DNA of 6,720 nucleotides from an uncultured Bacteroidales bacterium. GTDB lineage: Bacteria > Bacteroidota > Bacteroidia > Bacteroidales > Bacteroidaceae. The first letter of the stretch is position 1; each line of letters opens with the position of its first letter. The stretch is taken from assembly GCA_937901185.1 (NCBI GenBank), contig CALCHR010000064.1, positions 1 through 6,720 on the forward strand, read 5' to 3'. Shown piece after piece: positions 1 through 6,080 of the stretch. The position numbers and the translations under genes were made by a program. The notes beneath the pieces are model-generated. The model made no database searches. It was not told where the DNA came from and worked only from the letters and a program-made list of their open reading frames with translations.

Positions 1-55
1 TTACTAGGAAAAATTTGTAGTTTACTAAGTTTTCCTAGAAAGCTACTAAGAAAAA
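1..55. repeat. AT-rich inverted and direct repeat cluster
   Basis: A perfect 9-bp inverted repeat, CTAGGAAAA at 4-12 and TTTTCCTAG at 30-38, encloses a 17-nt loop. Allowing one mismatch it extends to 12 bp (1-12 with 30-41). A related direct repeat places TTACTAGGAAAAA (1-13) against CTACTAAGAAAAA (43-55), 11 of 13 identical, with a third short copy TTACTAAG at 22-29. No T-run follows the inverted repeat, so it does not look like an ordinary intrinsic terminator for a gene to the left. It may be a piece of a dispersed intergenic repeat, which is inference; the left edge of the window cuts off any further copies. Confidence 0.6.
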
Positions 56-58
56 GCA

Positions 59-115
59 CTTCACAGATGTACTTTTTCAAGCCTCCACAGAAATCCACTC
101 CAAGCCCTCCACAGA
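59..115. repeat. Three CACAGA motifs at 24-nt spacing
   Basis: CTTCACAGA (59-67), CTCCACAGA (83-91) and CTCCACAGA (107-115) begin exactly 24 nt apart. The last two extend leftward into CAAGCC-TCCACAGA (78-91) and CAAGCCCTCCACAGA (101-115), which differ by one inserted C. The sequence between the motifs is otherwise poorly conserved. They lie 68 to 124 nt upstream of the putative promoter box, so they could be protein-binding sites or remnants of a tandem repeat. The function is not known from sequence. Confidence 0.5.
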
Positions 116-180
116 CCTTTCTATCTACTTTATATCCAATGCAAAAAACTCCCCAAATCTCTATGCTTTGAAAAAAAAAA

Positions 181-199
181 CCTATCTTTGCAAAATAGG
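181..199. promoter_or_regulatory. Inverted repeat over the -7 box (possible operator)
   Basis: CCTAT (181-185) and ATAGG (195-199) form a 5-bp inverted repeat around a 9-nt centre that contains most of the -7 box. Inside it TTTGCAAA (187-194) is an 8-bp palindrome, its centre shifted by half a base from the outer arms. A regulator bound here would sit directly on the promoter. No regulator gene is visible in the window, and the arms are short enough to arise by chance in AT-rich DNA. Confidence 0.25.
183..190 (+). promoter_or_regulatory. Putative Bacteroidetes -7 promoter box (TATCTTTG)
   Basis: TATCTTTG matches the Bacteroidetes -7 consensus TAnnTTTG at every fixed position. It is preceded by an A10 tract (171-180) that could act as an upstream activating element. 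A TTTG at 167-170 lies only 12 nt upstream, which is short for the roughly 20-nt spacing usually seen to the -33 element, so the -33 box is unclear. Transcription would begin a few bases past 190 and give a leader of about 95 nt ahead of rfbA. This is the only convincing promoter seen for the rightward gene series. Confidence 0.6.
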
Positions 200-292
200 G
201 GTGTCGGCATCGCCCTGCTCTGTTGTGGCCTTATGGCAGCATAGACAGTCAGCGCCGCAGCCGGCATACTCCGCATCTTAAAGCACACAGAT

Positions 293-1183
293 ATGAAAGG
301 AATAGTTTTGGCCGGAGGCAGTGGCACACGCCTCTACCCCATCACCAAAGGAATCAGTAAGCAACTCATCCCCATCTTCGACAAGCCGATGGTCTACTAT
401 CCCGTGTCGGTACTGATGTTGGCCGGCATCCGCGAGATACTCATCATCTCCACCCCGCAAGACCTGCCGGGCTTCCGCCGCTTGCTGGGCGATGGTTCCG
501 ACTACGGTGTGGAGTTCACCTACGCCGAGCAACCCTCGCCCGATGGTTTGGCACAGGCTTTTCTCATAGGCGAAGAGTTCATCGGCAACGACAGCGTCTG
601 CCTCGTGCTGGGCGACAACATCTTCCACGGCAGCGGATGGCGCCACATGCTGTGTGCCGCCGTAGCCAAGGCTGAAGAGGAGCAAAAGGCCACCGTCTTT
701 GGCTACCGCGTGAACGACCCCGAGCGCTACGGCGTGGTGGAGTTCAACGCCGAAGGCCGGTGCATCAGCATCGAAGAGAAGCCCGAGCAGCCCAAGTCAA
801 ACTACGCCGTGGTGGGCCTCTACTTCTATCCCAACAAGGTGGTCGATGTGGCCAAGAGCATTAAGCCCTCAAAGCGCGGCGAGCTGGAAATCACCACGGT
901 CATTCAGCGCTTCCTCGAAGACGGCGAACTCACCGTACAGACCCTGGGACGCGGCTTTGCCTGGCTCGACACCGGTACACACGACAGCCTGAGCGAGGCC
1001 TCTACCTTCATTGAGGTCATAGAGAAACGCACCGGCTTGAAAGTGGGCTGCCTTGAAGGCATCGCCCTCAAGCAAGGATGGATCACGACAGAGAAAATCA
1101 GAGAGCTGGCACAGCCCATGCTCAAAAACCAATATGGCCAGTATCTCATAAAACTGGCAGAAGACGCTGAGCGCAAGAAATGA
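293..1183 (+). CDS. rfbA: Glucose-1-phosphate thymidylyltransferase (RfbA/RmlA)
   Basis: A 296-aa cytoplasmic enzyme, the normal length for the short RmlA class. It joins dTTP and glucose-1-phosphate to give dTDP-glucose and pyrophosphate, the first step to dTDP-L-rhamnose and related sugars for surface polysaccharide. Visible motifs are the nucleotide-binding loop LAGGSGTRLYPIT (6-18), KPMVYYP (31-37), the metal-site LVLGDNIFHG (104-113, Asp108), EEKP (161-164), GELEIT (196-201) and WLDTGTHDSL (224-233, Asp226). Residue 204 is Ile in ITTVIQ, where I recall the family usually having Asn (VNQ or VNR). ATG 293 is the only ATG after the in-frame stop at 242-244, and its upstream context is A-rich without a Shine-Dalgarno match. 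The usual partners rfbB, rfbC and rfbD are not adjacent. The gene ends in an ATGA overlap with the next one. The identification is secure; which dTDP-sugar it feeds is not shown. Confidence 0.96.
   Translation: MKGIVLAGGSGTRLYPITKGISKQLIPIFDKPMVYYPVSVLMLAGIREILIISTPQDLPGFRRLLGDGSDYGVEFTYAEQPSPDGLAQAFLIGEEFIGNDSVCLVLGDNIFHGSGWRHMLCAAVAKAEEEQKATVFGYRVNDPERYGVVEFNAEGRCISIEEKPEQPKSNYAVVGLYFYPNKVVDVAKSIKPSKRGELEITTVIQRFLEDGELTVQTLGRGFAWLDTGTHDSLSEASTFIEVIEKRTGLKVGCLEGIALKQGWITTEKIRELAQPMLKNQYGQYLIKLAEDAERKK
1180..1183 (+). other. ATGA stop/start overlap
   Basis: The start codon of the 598-aa secreted protein (1180-1182) overlaps the TGA stop of rfbA (1181-1183) by two bases, so the two reading frames share four bases. 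This arrangement usually means translational coupling, with terminating ribosomes restarting on the next gene. It argues that the two genes are always expressed together, although their products act in different compartments. Confidence 0.85.
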
Positions 1184-2976
1184 AACTACCGAGCCGGCAC
1201 TGCCGATGCGTGCAGATAGCTATGGCTTTCATCTTCGCAATAGCCAGTCTGAAAGCCGCGCCACAGACCGAGGTCTCTTCGGCTTGGAGCGGCACGTTCC
1301 GCCGCATCGGCAACACCGAGTCGATTACGGAAGACGGCTACTACCTCGTGGCGTGTAAGGCCTGGGATGGCAGTGCTTACTTCATGAGCAACCAGGTTCC
1401 GAGCAAAGGGCAGAACAAAAAATTGGTGGGCCTCTCCATCTCCGACAACCTGCCGACCACTATCGACGCACCACCTACAGGCATCGTATGGAAATGCCGA
1501 AAGCAGAGCGCCAACGAGATAGCTTTTACCTCAACAGATGGGCGCACGGCCGTCTATGCCGAGCACGGCGACCAAACAGACATCGTGCTCTCCGAAAGCG
1601 AGGCAACCTACTGGAACGTAAGCAGCCTGGCCGACGGCACGTTTACGCTGCGCCATCCCAAGAGCGACAGAAATTTTCTGTCTATCTACAAAGTGAGTCA
1701 GGCCACCTTTGGCAACTACAAAAACTACGACTCCAACAGCCTCTACATCTACAAGTGGGCCAGACCGCTCAACGAGGTTTCGGGAGAGGCACAATTGCCG
1801 GCAGACGGCACCCGCGTAGGATTTTACATGCAGGGATTTGTGGCAGAGGCTAAAGAGGGAGGTGAATTAGCAGCGACCGATGCTGCCGAACTTCTTCTGA
1901 ATAACGGAAGTATGGCCCCCGACCTCCCAAGCGCCATCTGGACATGCCACCACCACGGAGCCGCAACTTTTACTTTGGCCAACGAGCAAGGCCGCTATTT
2001 GGGACACGACCTGCAACTTAGCCACGGCAAAGCCCTATGGCAGGTGGCAGACGGAAAGATAGGCACAGCCGGCGGAGAAGAAGTTCCCCGCTTCTTGGTC
2101 TTCAACAAAGAAGAACAGCGCTTTGTCCTGGCCGACGGAGAAAAGCCCACGCACCACGTTCCGGCCACCTTCGTGGCCGTAGGCAATGAGCCGGACTCTC
2201 TGTGGAAAGACGGCATAAAAACACTGAGCGGCGCATGGAGCGCCAAGCGGTTGGCTGCCATCTCTTGGCAAGAGGTCAATGCGCTGGACCTTACCGACAT
2301 CAGTCTGCCTAAGCAAGTGAAGAAATTTGTTAATCGCCCCGGCGACCGACACATTATATTATATATAGAAGAGAACGAGGCCACAGGAGGAATGGCTTTG
2401 GGAGATATTCTCATAGCCAAAGGCGAAAGCGGATACAGCTTGCTCACAAGCACAAGTCTGACCGACAAACAAACCATCGCCTTCGACCGCGACTTCCAAG
2501 TGGGCGAACACATGCTGAGCTATACCCGCCAGGCAGCAGCTGGCGATGGATGGGAAACCATAGTACTCCCATTTCAAGCCGACGTACCTAAAAAATGGCA
2601 GGCTAAAGTGCTGGACCTCTTCATAGAGGACGAGCCCTCCTTCCGCAATGTCGAATGCATCCCGGCCCACACACCGGCCATCATCCGACGCACCGAGGAG
2701 AACGGCACTGAGGCGGTGACGTTCCTCTGTAAAGCCGGCACCATCAAGGCTGAGGCTGCAGAACAATCTGAATTTATGGGCACTTACACACCCTTGACTG
2801 TCGGCTCGGCCGAAGATAGCATTTACTTGCTCAACGCCGACGGCACAGCCTTCGTAAAAGCCGCAGCAGGAAGCCGCTTGATGCCCTTCCGAGCAGCCTT
2901 TAAGCTGAAAGCAGCAGGCAACACCAAGCAGCCGGCAGGAAAAGCCCCGCTCGCCCTGCCTTTGAATAAAAAATAA
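1180..2976 (+). CDS. Secreted protein with two lectin-like repeats and LPF module
   Basis: A 598-aa exported protein of unknown function. Residues 1-27 look like a signal peptide: basic start with Arg6 and Arg9, hydrophobic stretch 11-24, probable cleavage near A26-A27. ATG 1180 is preferred because the next Met (15) would lose the basic residues. Residues 52-193 and 209-336 appear to be two diverged copies of one beta-rich module: GIVWKC (101-106) matches SAIWTC (251-256), and TYWNVSSLADG (143-153) matches ALWQVADG (285-292). The first ends in SLYIYKW, as in beta-trefoil-like modules of Bacteroidetes surface proteins. Residues 400-577 resemble a C-terminal module common in Prevotella and Bacteroides surface proteins, with LSYTR (446-450), GWETIVLPF (457-465), FMGTYTPL (532-539) and LMPFRAAF (567-574). 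There is no lipobox and no clear type IX secretion tail (it ends LPLNKK). No catalytic motif was recognised. Glycan binding is inference. Confidence 0.88.
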   Translation: MKLPSRHCRCVQIAMAFIFAIASLKAAPQTEVSSAWSGTFRRIGNTESITEDGYYLVACKAWDGSAYFMSNQVPSKGQNKKLVGLSISDNLPTTIDAPPTGIVWKCRKQSANEIAFTSTDGRTAVYAEHGDQTDIVLSESEATYWNVSSLADGTFTLRHPKSDRNFLSIYKVSQATFGNYKNYDSNSLYIYKWARPLNEVSGEAQLPADGTRVGFYMQGFVAEAKEGGELAATDAAELLLNNGSMAPDLPSAIWTCHHHGAATFTLANEQGRYLGHDLQLSHGKALWQVADGKIGTAGGEEVPRFLVFNKEEQRFVLADGEKPTHHVPATFVAVGNEPDSLWKDGIKTLSGAWSAKRLAAISWQEVNALDLTDISLPKQVKKFVNRPGDRHIILYIEENEATGGMALGDILIAKGESGYSLLTSTSLTDKQTIAFDRDFQVGEHMLSYTRQAAAGDGWETIVLPFQADVPKKWQAKVLDLFIEDEPSFRNVECIPAHTPAIIRRTEENGTEAVTFLCKAGTIKAEAAEQSEFMGTYTPLTVGSAEDSIYLLNADGTAFVKAAAGSRLMPFRAAFKLKAAGNTKQPAGKAPLALPLNKK

Positions 2977-2994
2977 ACAACTAATAATCAGCTT

Positions 2995-3408
2995 ATGACT
3001 ATCGCAGTAGATTTTGACGGCACCATCGTAGAACAACGCTACCCGGCTATCGGAAAAGAAATTCCGTTTGCCACCTCCACGCTACGCCAACTCATAGAGG
3101 ACGGCCATAAGCTCGTGCTCTGGACAGTGCGCGAGGGCAAACTTCTGGAAGAAGCCCTGGAGTGGTGCGAGAAACGCGGCGTAAAATTCTACACCGTAAA
3201 CAGAGAACACGAGGACGACAACGTAGGCAAGAACAAATACTTCAGTCGCAAAGTAAAGGCCGACGTCTTCATAGACGACCGCAACGTGGGCGGACTACCT
3301 GACTGGGGCGTAATCTACGAACTCATCAGCCGAAACATCAGCTACGAAACCTACCTCAACGAACACTCGGAAAACTTTAAGCCAAAGAGAAAGTGGTGGC
3401 AATTTTGA
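2995..3408 (+). CDS. Small HAD-superfamily hydrolase, probable phosphatase
   Basis: A 137-aa cytoplasmic protein with HAD motifs: motif I VDFDGT (5-10, nucleophile Asp6 and acid Asp8), motif II Thr44 in LWTVRE, a candidate motif III lysine at 81, 86 or 88, and motif IV FIDDRN (92-97, Asp94 and Asp95). There is no room for a sizeable cap domain, so the active site should be open, which in this superfamily often means a large or macromolecular substrate. It resembles a short Bacteroidales family with a structural-genomics member from B. thetaiotaomicron (BT0820, from memory). It starts 18 nt after the secreted-protein gene and ends 13 nt before nnr. The substrate is unknown; a link with nnr in metabolite clean-up is only suggested by position. 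The C-terminus is basic and aromatic (KPKRKWWQF). Confidence 0.88.
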   Translation: MTIAVDFDGTIVEQRYPAIGKEIPFATSTLRQLIEDGHKLVLWTVREGKLLEEALEWCEKRGVKFYTVNREHEDDNVGKNKYFSRKVKADVFIDDRNVGGLPDWGVIYELISRNISYETYLNEHSENFKPKRKWWQF

Positions 3409-3421
3409 GTAGCCTAAAAAG

Positions 3422-4963
3422 ATGAAGATACTCTCTGCACAACAAATGCGCGAGCTGGATGCATATACCATCCAAGCAGAAAATATCACCTCCATCGAAC
3501 TCATGGAGCGCGCTGCGCGTGCCGTAGTCTTTGCTATCAAGTGTCGCTGGAAAGAAAAAACTCCGATAGTCATCTTTGCCGGCCCCGGAAATAACGGCGG
3601 CGACGCTCTTGCTGTGGCCCGTCTCTTGGCTGCTGATGGCTACAAGACCACAACCTATCTCTTCAACCCCGCAGATAAACTCAGCGAAGACTGCTACCAA
3701 AACAAACTGAGGCTCGAAGCCAGAAAGGATGTTGAGTTAACTGAAATCACCAACCAGTTTGAGCCGCCACAACTTTCAGAAGAGCATCTCATCATCGACG
3801 GCCTTTTCGGAACAGGACTCAACAAGCCCATGAAGGGCGGATTTGCTTCGCTGGCAAAATTTATCAACGAGTCGCCGGCCACAGTAGTTTCCATCGACGT
3901 CCCCTCCGGCTTGATGTGTGAAGACAACTCGCTCAACACGTCCGACAGTATTGTCTGTGCAGACCTGACACTTACTTTCCAACTCCCAAAGTTGGCCATG
4001 CTGATGCCGGACAATCAGCGCTACGTCGGAGAGATGCAAGTGATAGATATCAGGCTTGACCAGAAAAAAATAGACAACACAGAGAGCTATTTCTCTATCA
4101 TCGAAGAAGAATATATAGCCTCTCTGTTAAAACAGCGAGCCACCTTCGGCCACAAAGGAACCTTCGGGCATGTGCTACTTGTTGCCGGCCGTTACGGAAT
4201 GGCTGGTGCGGCCACTTTGGCAGCTCGCGGCGCTCTCCGCAGCGGCGCCGGAAAAGTGACCATCCACTGCCCCTTAAAAAACAACGACATCCACCAGATT
4301 TCTCTGCCTGAAGCCATCATCAACCATGATGCCGACGAAAATATTTTTACCACTCCGGTAAAACTTACCCCTTACGACGCCATGACAATAGGCCCCGGAA
4401 TTGGCACAGATGCCAAAACGGCAACGGCCTTCATTCAGCAAGTAAAAAATGCTACTATCCCCGTACTGATAGACGCTGACGGCATCAACATCTTAGGCTC
4501 ACACCGCGATTGGATTCAACTCCTACCTCAAGGAACTATCCTTACGCCGCACCCCGTAGAGCTGACACGTCTCACAGGTATTATCAAAGACAACTACACC
4601 ACGCTGATGGAGACACGCAATATTGCCTGCCTCTACAAGCTCTATATTATCATAAAAGGCCACCGCACGGCCATTTGCACTCCCAGCGGCGAAGTTTTCT
4701 TCAACTCCACCGGCAATTCCGGTATGGGCACCGCCGGGAGCGGCGATGTGCTCTCGGGCATCATCTCGGCTCTCTGTGCTGCCGGCTATTCGCAGAAGGA
4801 GGCCTGTCTGCTTGGCGTTTATCTCCACGGACTTGCCGGCGACCTCGCAGCAGCCGAGTTGGGCGAAGACGGCCTTACCGCCTCCGACATTGCAGGCTTC
4901 CTGCCAAAGGCCTTTCTTGAACTGAGAAAATCTACCCACGTTATCACTTCCAAAACCATATAG
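3422..4963 (+). CDS. nnr: Bifunctional NAD(P)H-hydrate repair enzyme Nnr
   Basis: A 513-aa two-domain cytoplasmic enzyme that repairs hydrated NADH and NADPH. The N-terminal epimerase (YjeF_N/NnrE, about 1-220) converts R- to S-hydrate and shows GPGNNGGDA (54-62), LIIDGLFGTG (123-132, metal-site Asp126) and VSIDVPSG (156-163, catalytic Asp159). The C-terminal ADP/ATP-dependent dehydratase (NnrD, ribokinase-like, about 235-505) shows KGTFGHVLLVAG (245-256), IGPGIGTD (323-330), DADGIN (351-356), TPHPVEL (375-381) and GMGTAGSGDVLSG (434-446, catalytic Asp442). Domain order and length match the fused bacterial form, and all key residues are present, so both activities are expected. It starts 13 nt after the HAD gene and its stop is one base before the DUF4831 gene. 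The start at 3422 places MKILSAQQMRELD at the N-terminus, as usual for the family. Confidence 0.97.
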   Translation: MKILSAQQMRELDAYTIQAENITSIELMERAARAVVFAIKCRWKEKTPIVIFAGPGNNGGDALAVARLLAADGYKTTTYLFNPADKLSEDCYQNKLRLEARKDVELTEITNQFEPPQLSEEHLIIDGLFGTGLNKPMKGGFASLAKFINESPATVVSIDVPSGLMCEDNSLNTSDSIVCADLTLTFQLPKLAMLMPDNQRYVGEMQVIDIRLDQKKIDNTESYFSIIEEEYIASLLKQRATFGHKGTFGHVLLVAGRYGMAGAATLAARGALRSGAGKVTIHCPLKNNDIHQISLPEAIINHDADENIFTTPVKLTPYDAMTIGPGIGTDAKTATAFIQQVKNATIPVLIDADGINILGSHRDWIQLLPQGTILTPHPVELTRLTGIIKDNYTTLMETRNIACLYKLYIIIKGHRTAICTPSGEVFFNSTGNSGMGTAGSGDVLSGIISALCAAGYSQKEACLLGVYLHGLAGDLAAAELGEDGLTASDIAGFLPKAFLELRKSTHVITSKTI

Positions 4964-4964
4964 T

Positions 4965-6041
4965 ATGAAAAAAATCTTATTGTCGGCCGGACTTCTGGTA
5001 CTTTCTGCCCACATGGCAGCACAAACCAGCGTCACGGAATATAAGCCCGGAGTTACAGAAAGCGGTATCACCTATTTCTTGCCCCAAACGCGCCTCCACT
5101 TCACCGTTACCGCGAAGCGCACCACCTACCATCCGGGTGAGTTTTGCGAATACGCCGAGCGTTTCTTACGCATCAAGGGCGTGGAAAAAGCCGAGCGCGA
5201 CGAGTGGGAACTTATTTCCATTGAGGTTACTCCCTATGGCGTTGCCGACAAGCGAAAGGCCTACACCATAGAGCTGAAGCCCAAGACCTCTGCACCTTTT
5301 GTGGGGCTGGCCAGCGACGGCCGTTTGCTTTCCATCAACGCTGACATCCCCAAGCTCAAGGCGCTCTCTGCCCCTTCGGTTCAAAAGGAGAAAAGCACGA
5401 TGCTCAACCCCGAAGAATATAAGACCGAGGAGATTATCACAGCCGGTAGCACGCTCAAGATGGCCGAACTGACCGCCAACGAGATTTACGACATCCGAGA
5501 GAACCGCTCCTTGCTTTCCAAAGGTCAGGCCGACTTTATGCCCAAGGACGGCGAGCAGCTCAAACTTATGCTCAAGACGCTCGACACACAAGAGGAAGCG
5601 CTGCTCCAGCTCTTCAAAGGAACCTCCAGCAAGGAGACCCACGTCTTTACCTTCGACCTTGTCCCCGAGAAGGAGTTGCAGCGCCAAGTGCTCTTCCGTT
5701 TCTCGAAACACTTAGGCTTGGTGGAGCAGGACAACTTGGCCGGCGAGCCTTTCTACATCAGCCTGAAAGACTTGAAGAGCCTCCCGGCCGAAGTGGTGGT
5801 GGAAGAGAAGAAGGGCAAGAAGAAAGAGGTGCTCGACGTGCGCTACACGCTGCCCGGCATGGCCTCTCTCAAGATTTTCAGCGCTGAGCGCGAACTGCTA
5901 TCCTTAAACTTGCCGCTCGCCCAGTTTGGTCGCGTGGAACACTTAGGCGGCGAGCTTTTCAACAAGAAATATACCACGCACATTCTCTTCTCTCCTGAGA
6001 CTGGCGGCATTGTAAAACTTGATGCCGAGCAGCCCGAATAA
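4965..6041 (+). CDS. Secreted DUF4831 family protein
   Basis: A 358-aa exported protein of the Bacteroidetes DUF4831 family, whose function is not known. The signal peptide is residues 1-19 (MKKILLSAGLLVLSAHMAA, then Gln20). The mature start carries the family-like pattern YKPGVTESGITYFLPQT (26-42) and YHPGEFCEYAERFL (55-68). A lysine-rich charged stretch at 281-288 (EKKGKKKE) separates the main part from a predicted beta-rich C-terminal segment (about 289-350). No catalytic motif, lipobox or transmembrane helix beyond the signal peptide was seen, so a soluble periplasmic or surface location is likely. ATG 4965 lies one base after the nnr stop, which suggests translational coupling, and no other start would keep the signal peptide. 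The family assignment rests on recognised sequence pattern and length. Confidence 0.87.
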   Translation: MKKILLSAGLLVLSAHMAAQTSVTEYKPGVTESGITYFLPQTRLHFTVTAKRTTYHPGEFCEYAERFLRIKGVEKAERDEWELISIEVTPYGVADKRKAYTIELKPKTSAPFVGLASDGRLLSINADIPKLKALSAPSVQKEKSTMLNPEEYKTEEIITAGSTLKMAELTANEIYDIRENRSLLSKGQADFMPKDGEQLKLMLKTLDTQEEALLQLFKGTSSKETHVFTFDLVPEKELQRQVLFRFSKHLGLVEQDNLAGEPFYISLKDLKSLPAEVVVEEKKGKKKEVLDVRYTLPGMASLKIFSAERELLSLNLPLAQFGRVEHLGGELFNKKYTTHILFSPETGGIVKLDAEQPE

Positions 6042-6080
6042 AAATTTCCAACAAAACTATAAGACCTAAAGACTCTTTGT
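6042..6080 (+). other. Short gap before the GH110 gene
   Basis: This 39-nt AT-rich gap is the longest between genes in the series. It holds no TAnnTTTG box with room for a leader, and its only hairpin is a 4-bp stem (AAAG 6068-6071 with CTTT 6075-6078), too weak to end transcription. Read-through from the DUF4831 gene into the GH110 gene is therefore likely. Confidence 0.5.

Noticed and set aside
233..244. Minimal upstream ORF (Met-Ala-Ala-stop) in the rfbA leader
   Set aside because: Three codons with no ribosome-binding signal are expected by chance; there is no evidence that it is translated.
2351..2370. AT-rich island in the secreted-protein gene as an internal promoter
   Set aside because: It has no TTTG elements matching the Bacteroidetes consensus, and the frame reads through as HIILYIEE, a normal beta strand.
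2905..2976. Type IX secretion C-terminal signal on the secreted protein
   Set aside because: The tail is low-complexity and ends LPLNKK, without the conserved glycine and beta-strand pattern of that signal.
2359..3036. Long minus-strand open frame (225 codons) opposite the secreted-protein gene
   Set aside because: It lies almost wholly antisense to a well-supported coding gene, has no recognisable motif or signal, and is cysteine-rich in a way typical of shadow frames.
4523..5711. Minus-strand open frames of 181-182 codons opposite nnr and the DUF4831 gene
   Set aside because: Both are antisense to genes with clear family motifs, and their translations show no domain or plausible start context.
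6068..6078. AAAG/CTTT hairpin as a terminator before the GH110 gene
   Set aside because: The stem is only 4 bp with no GC-rich core and no T-run of useful length before the start codon.
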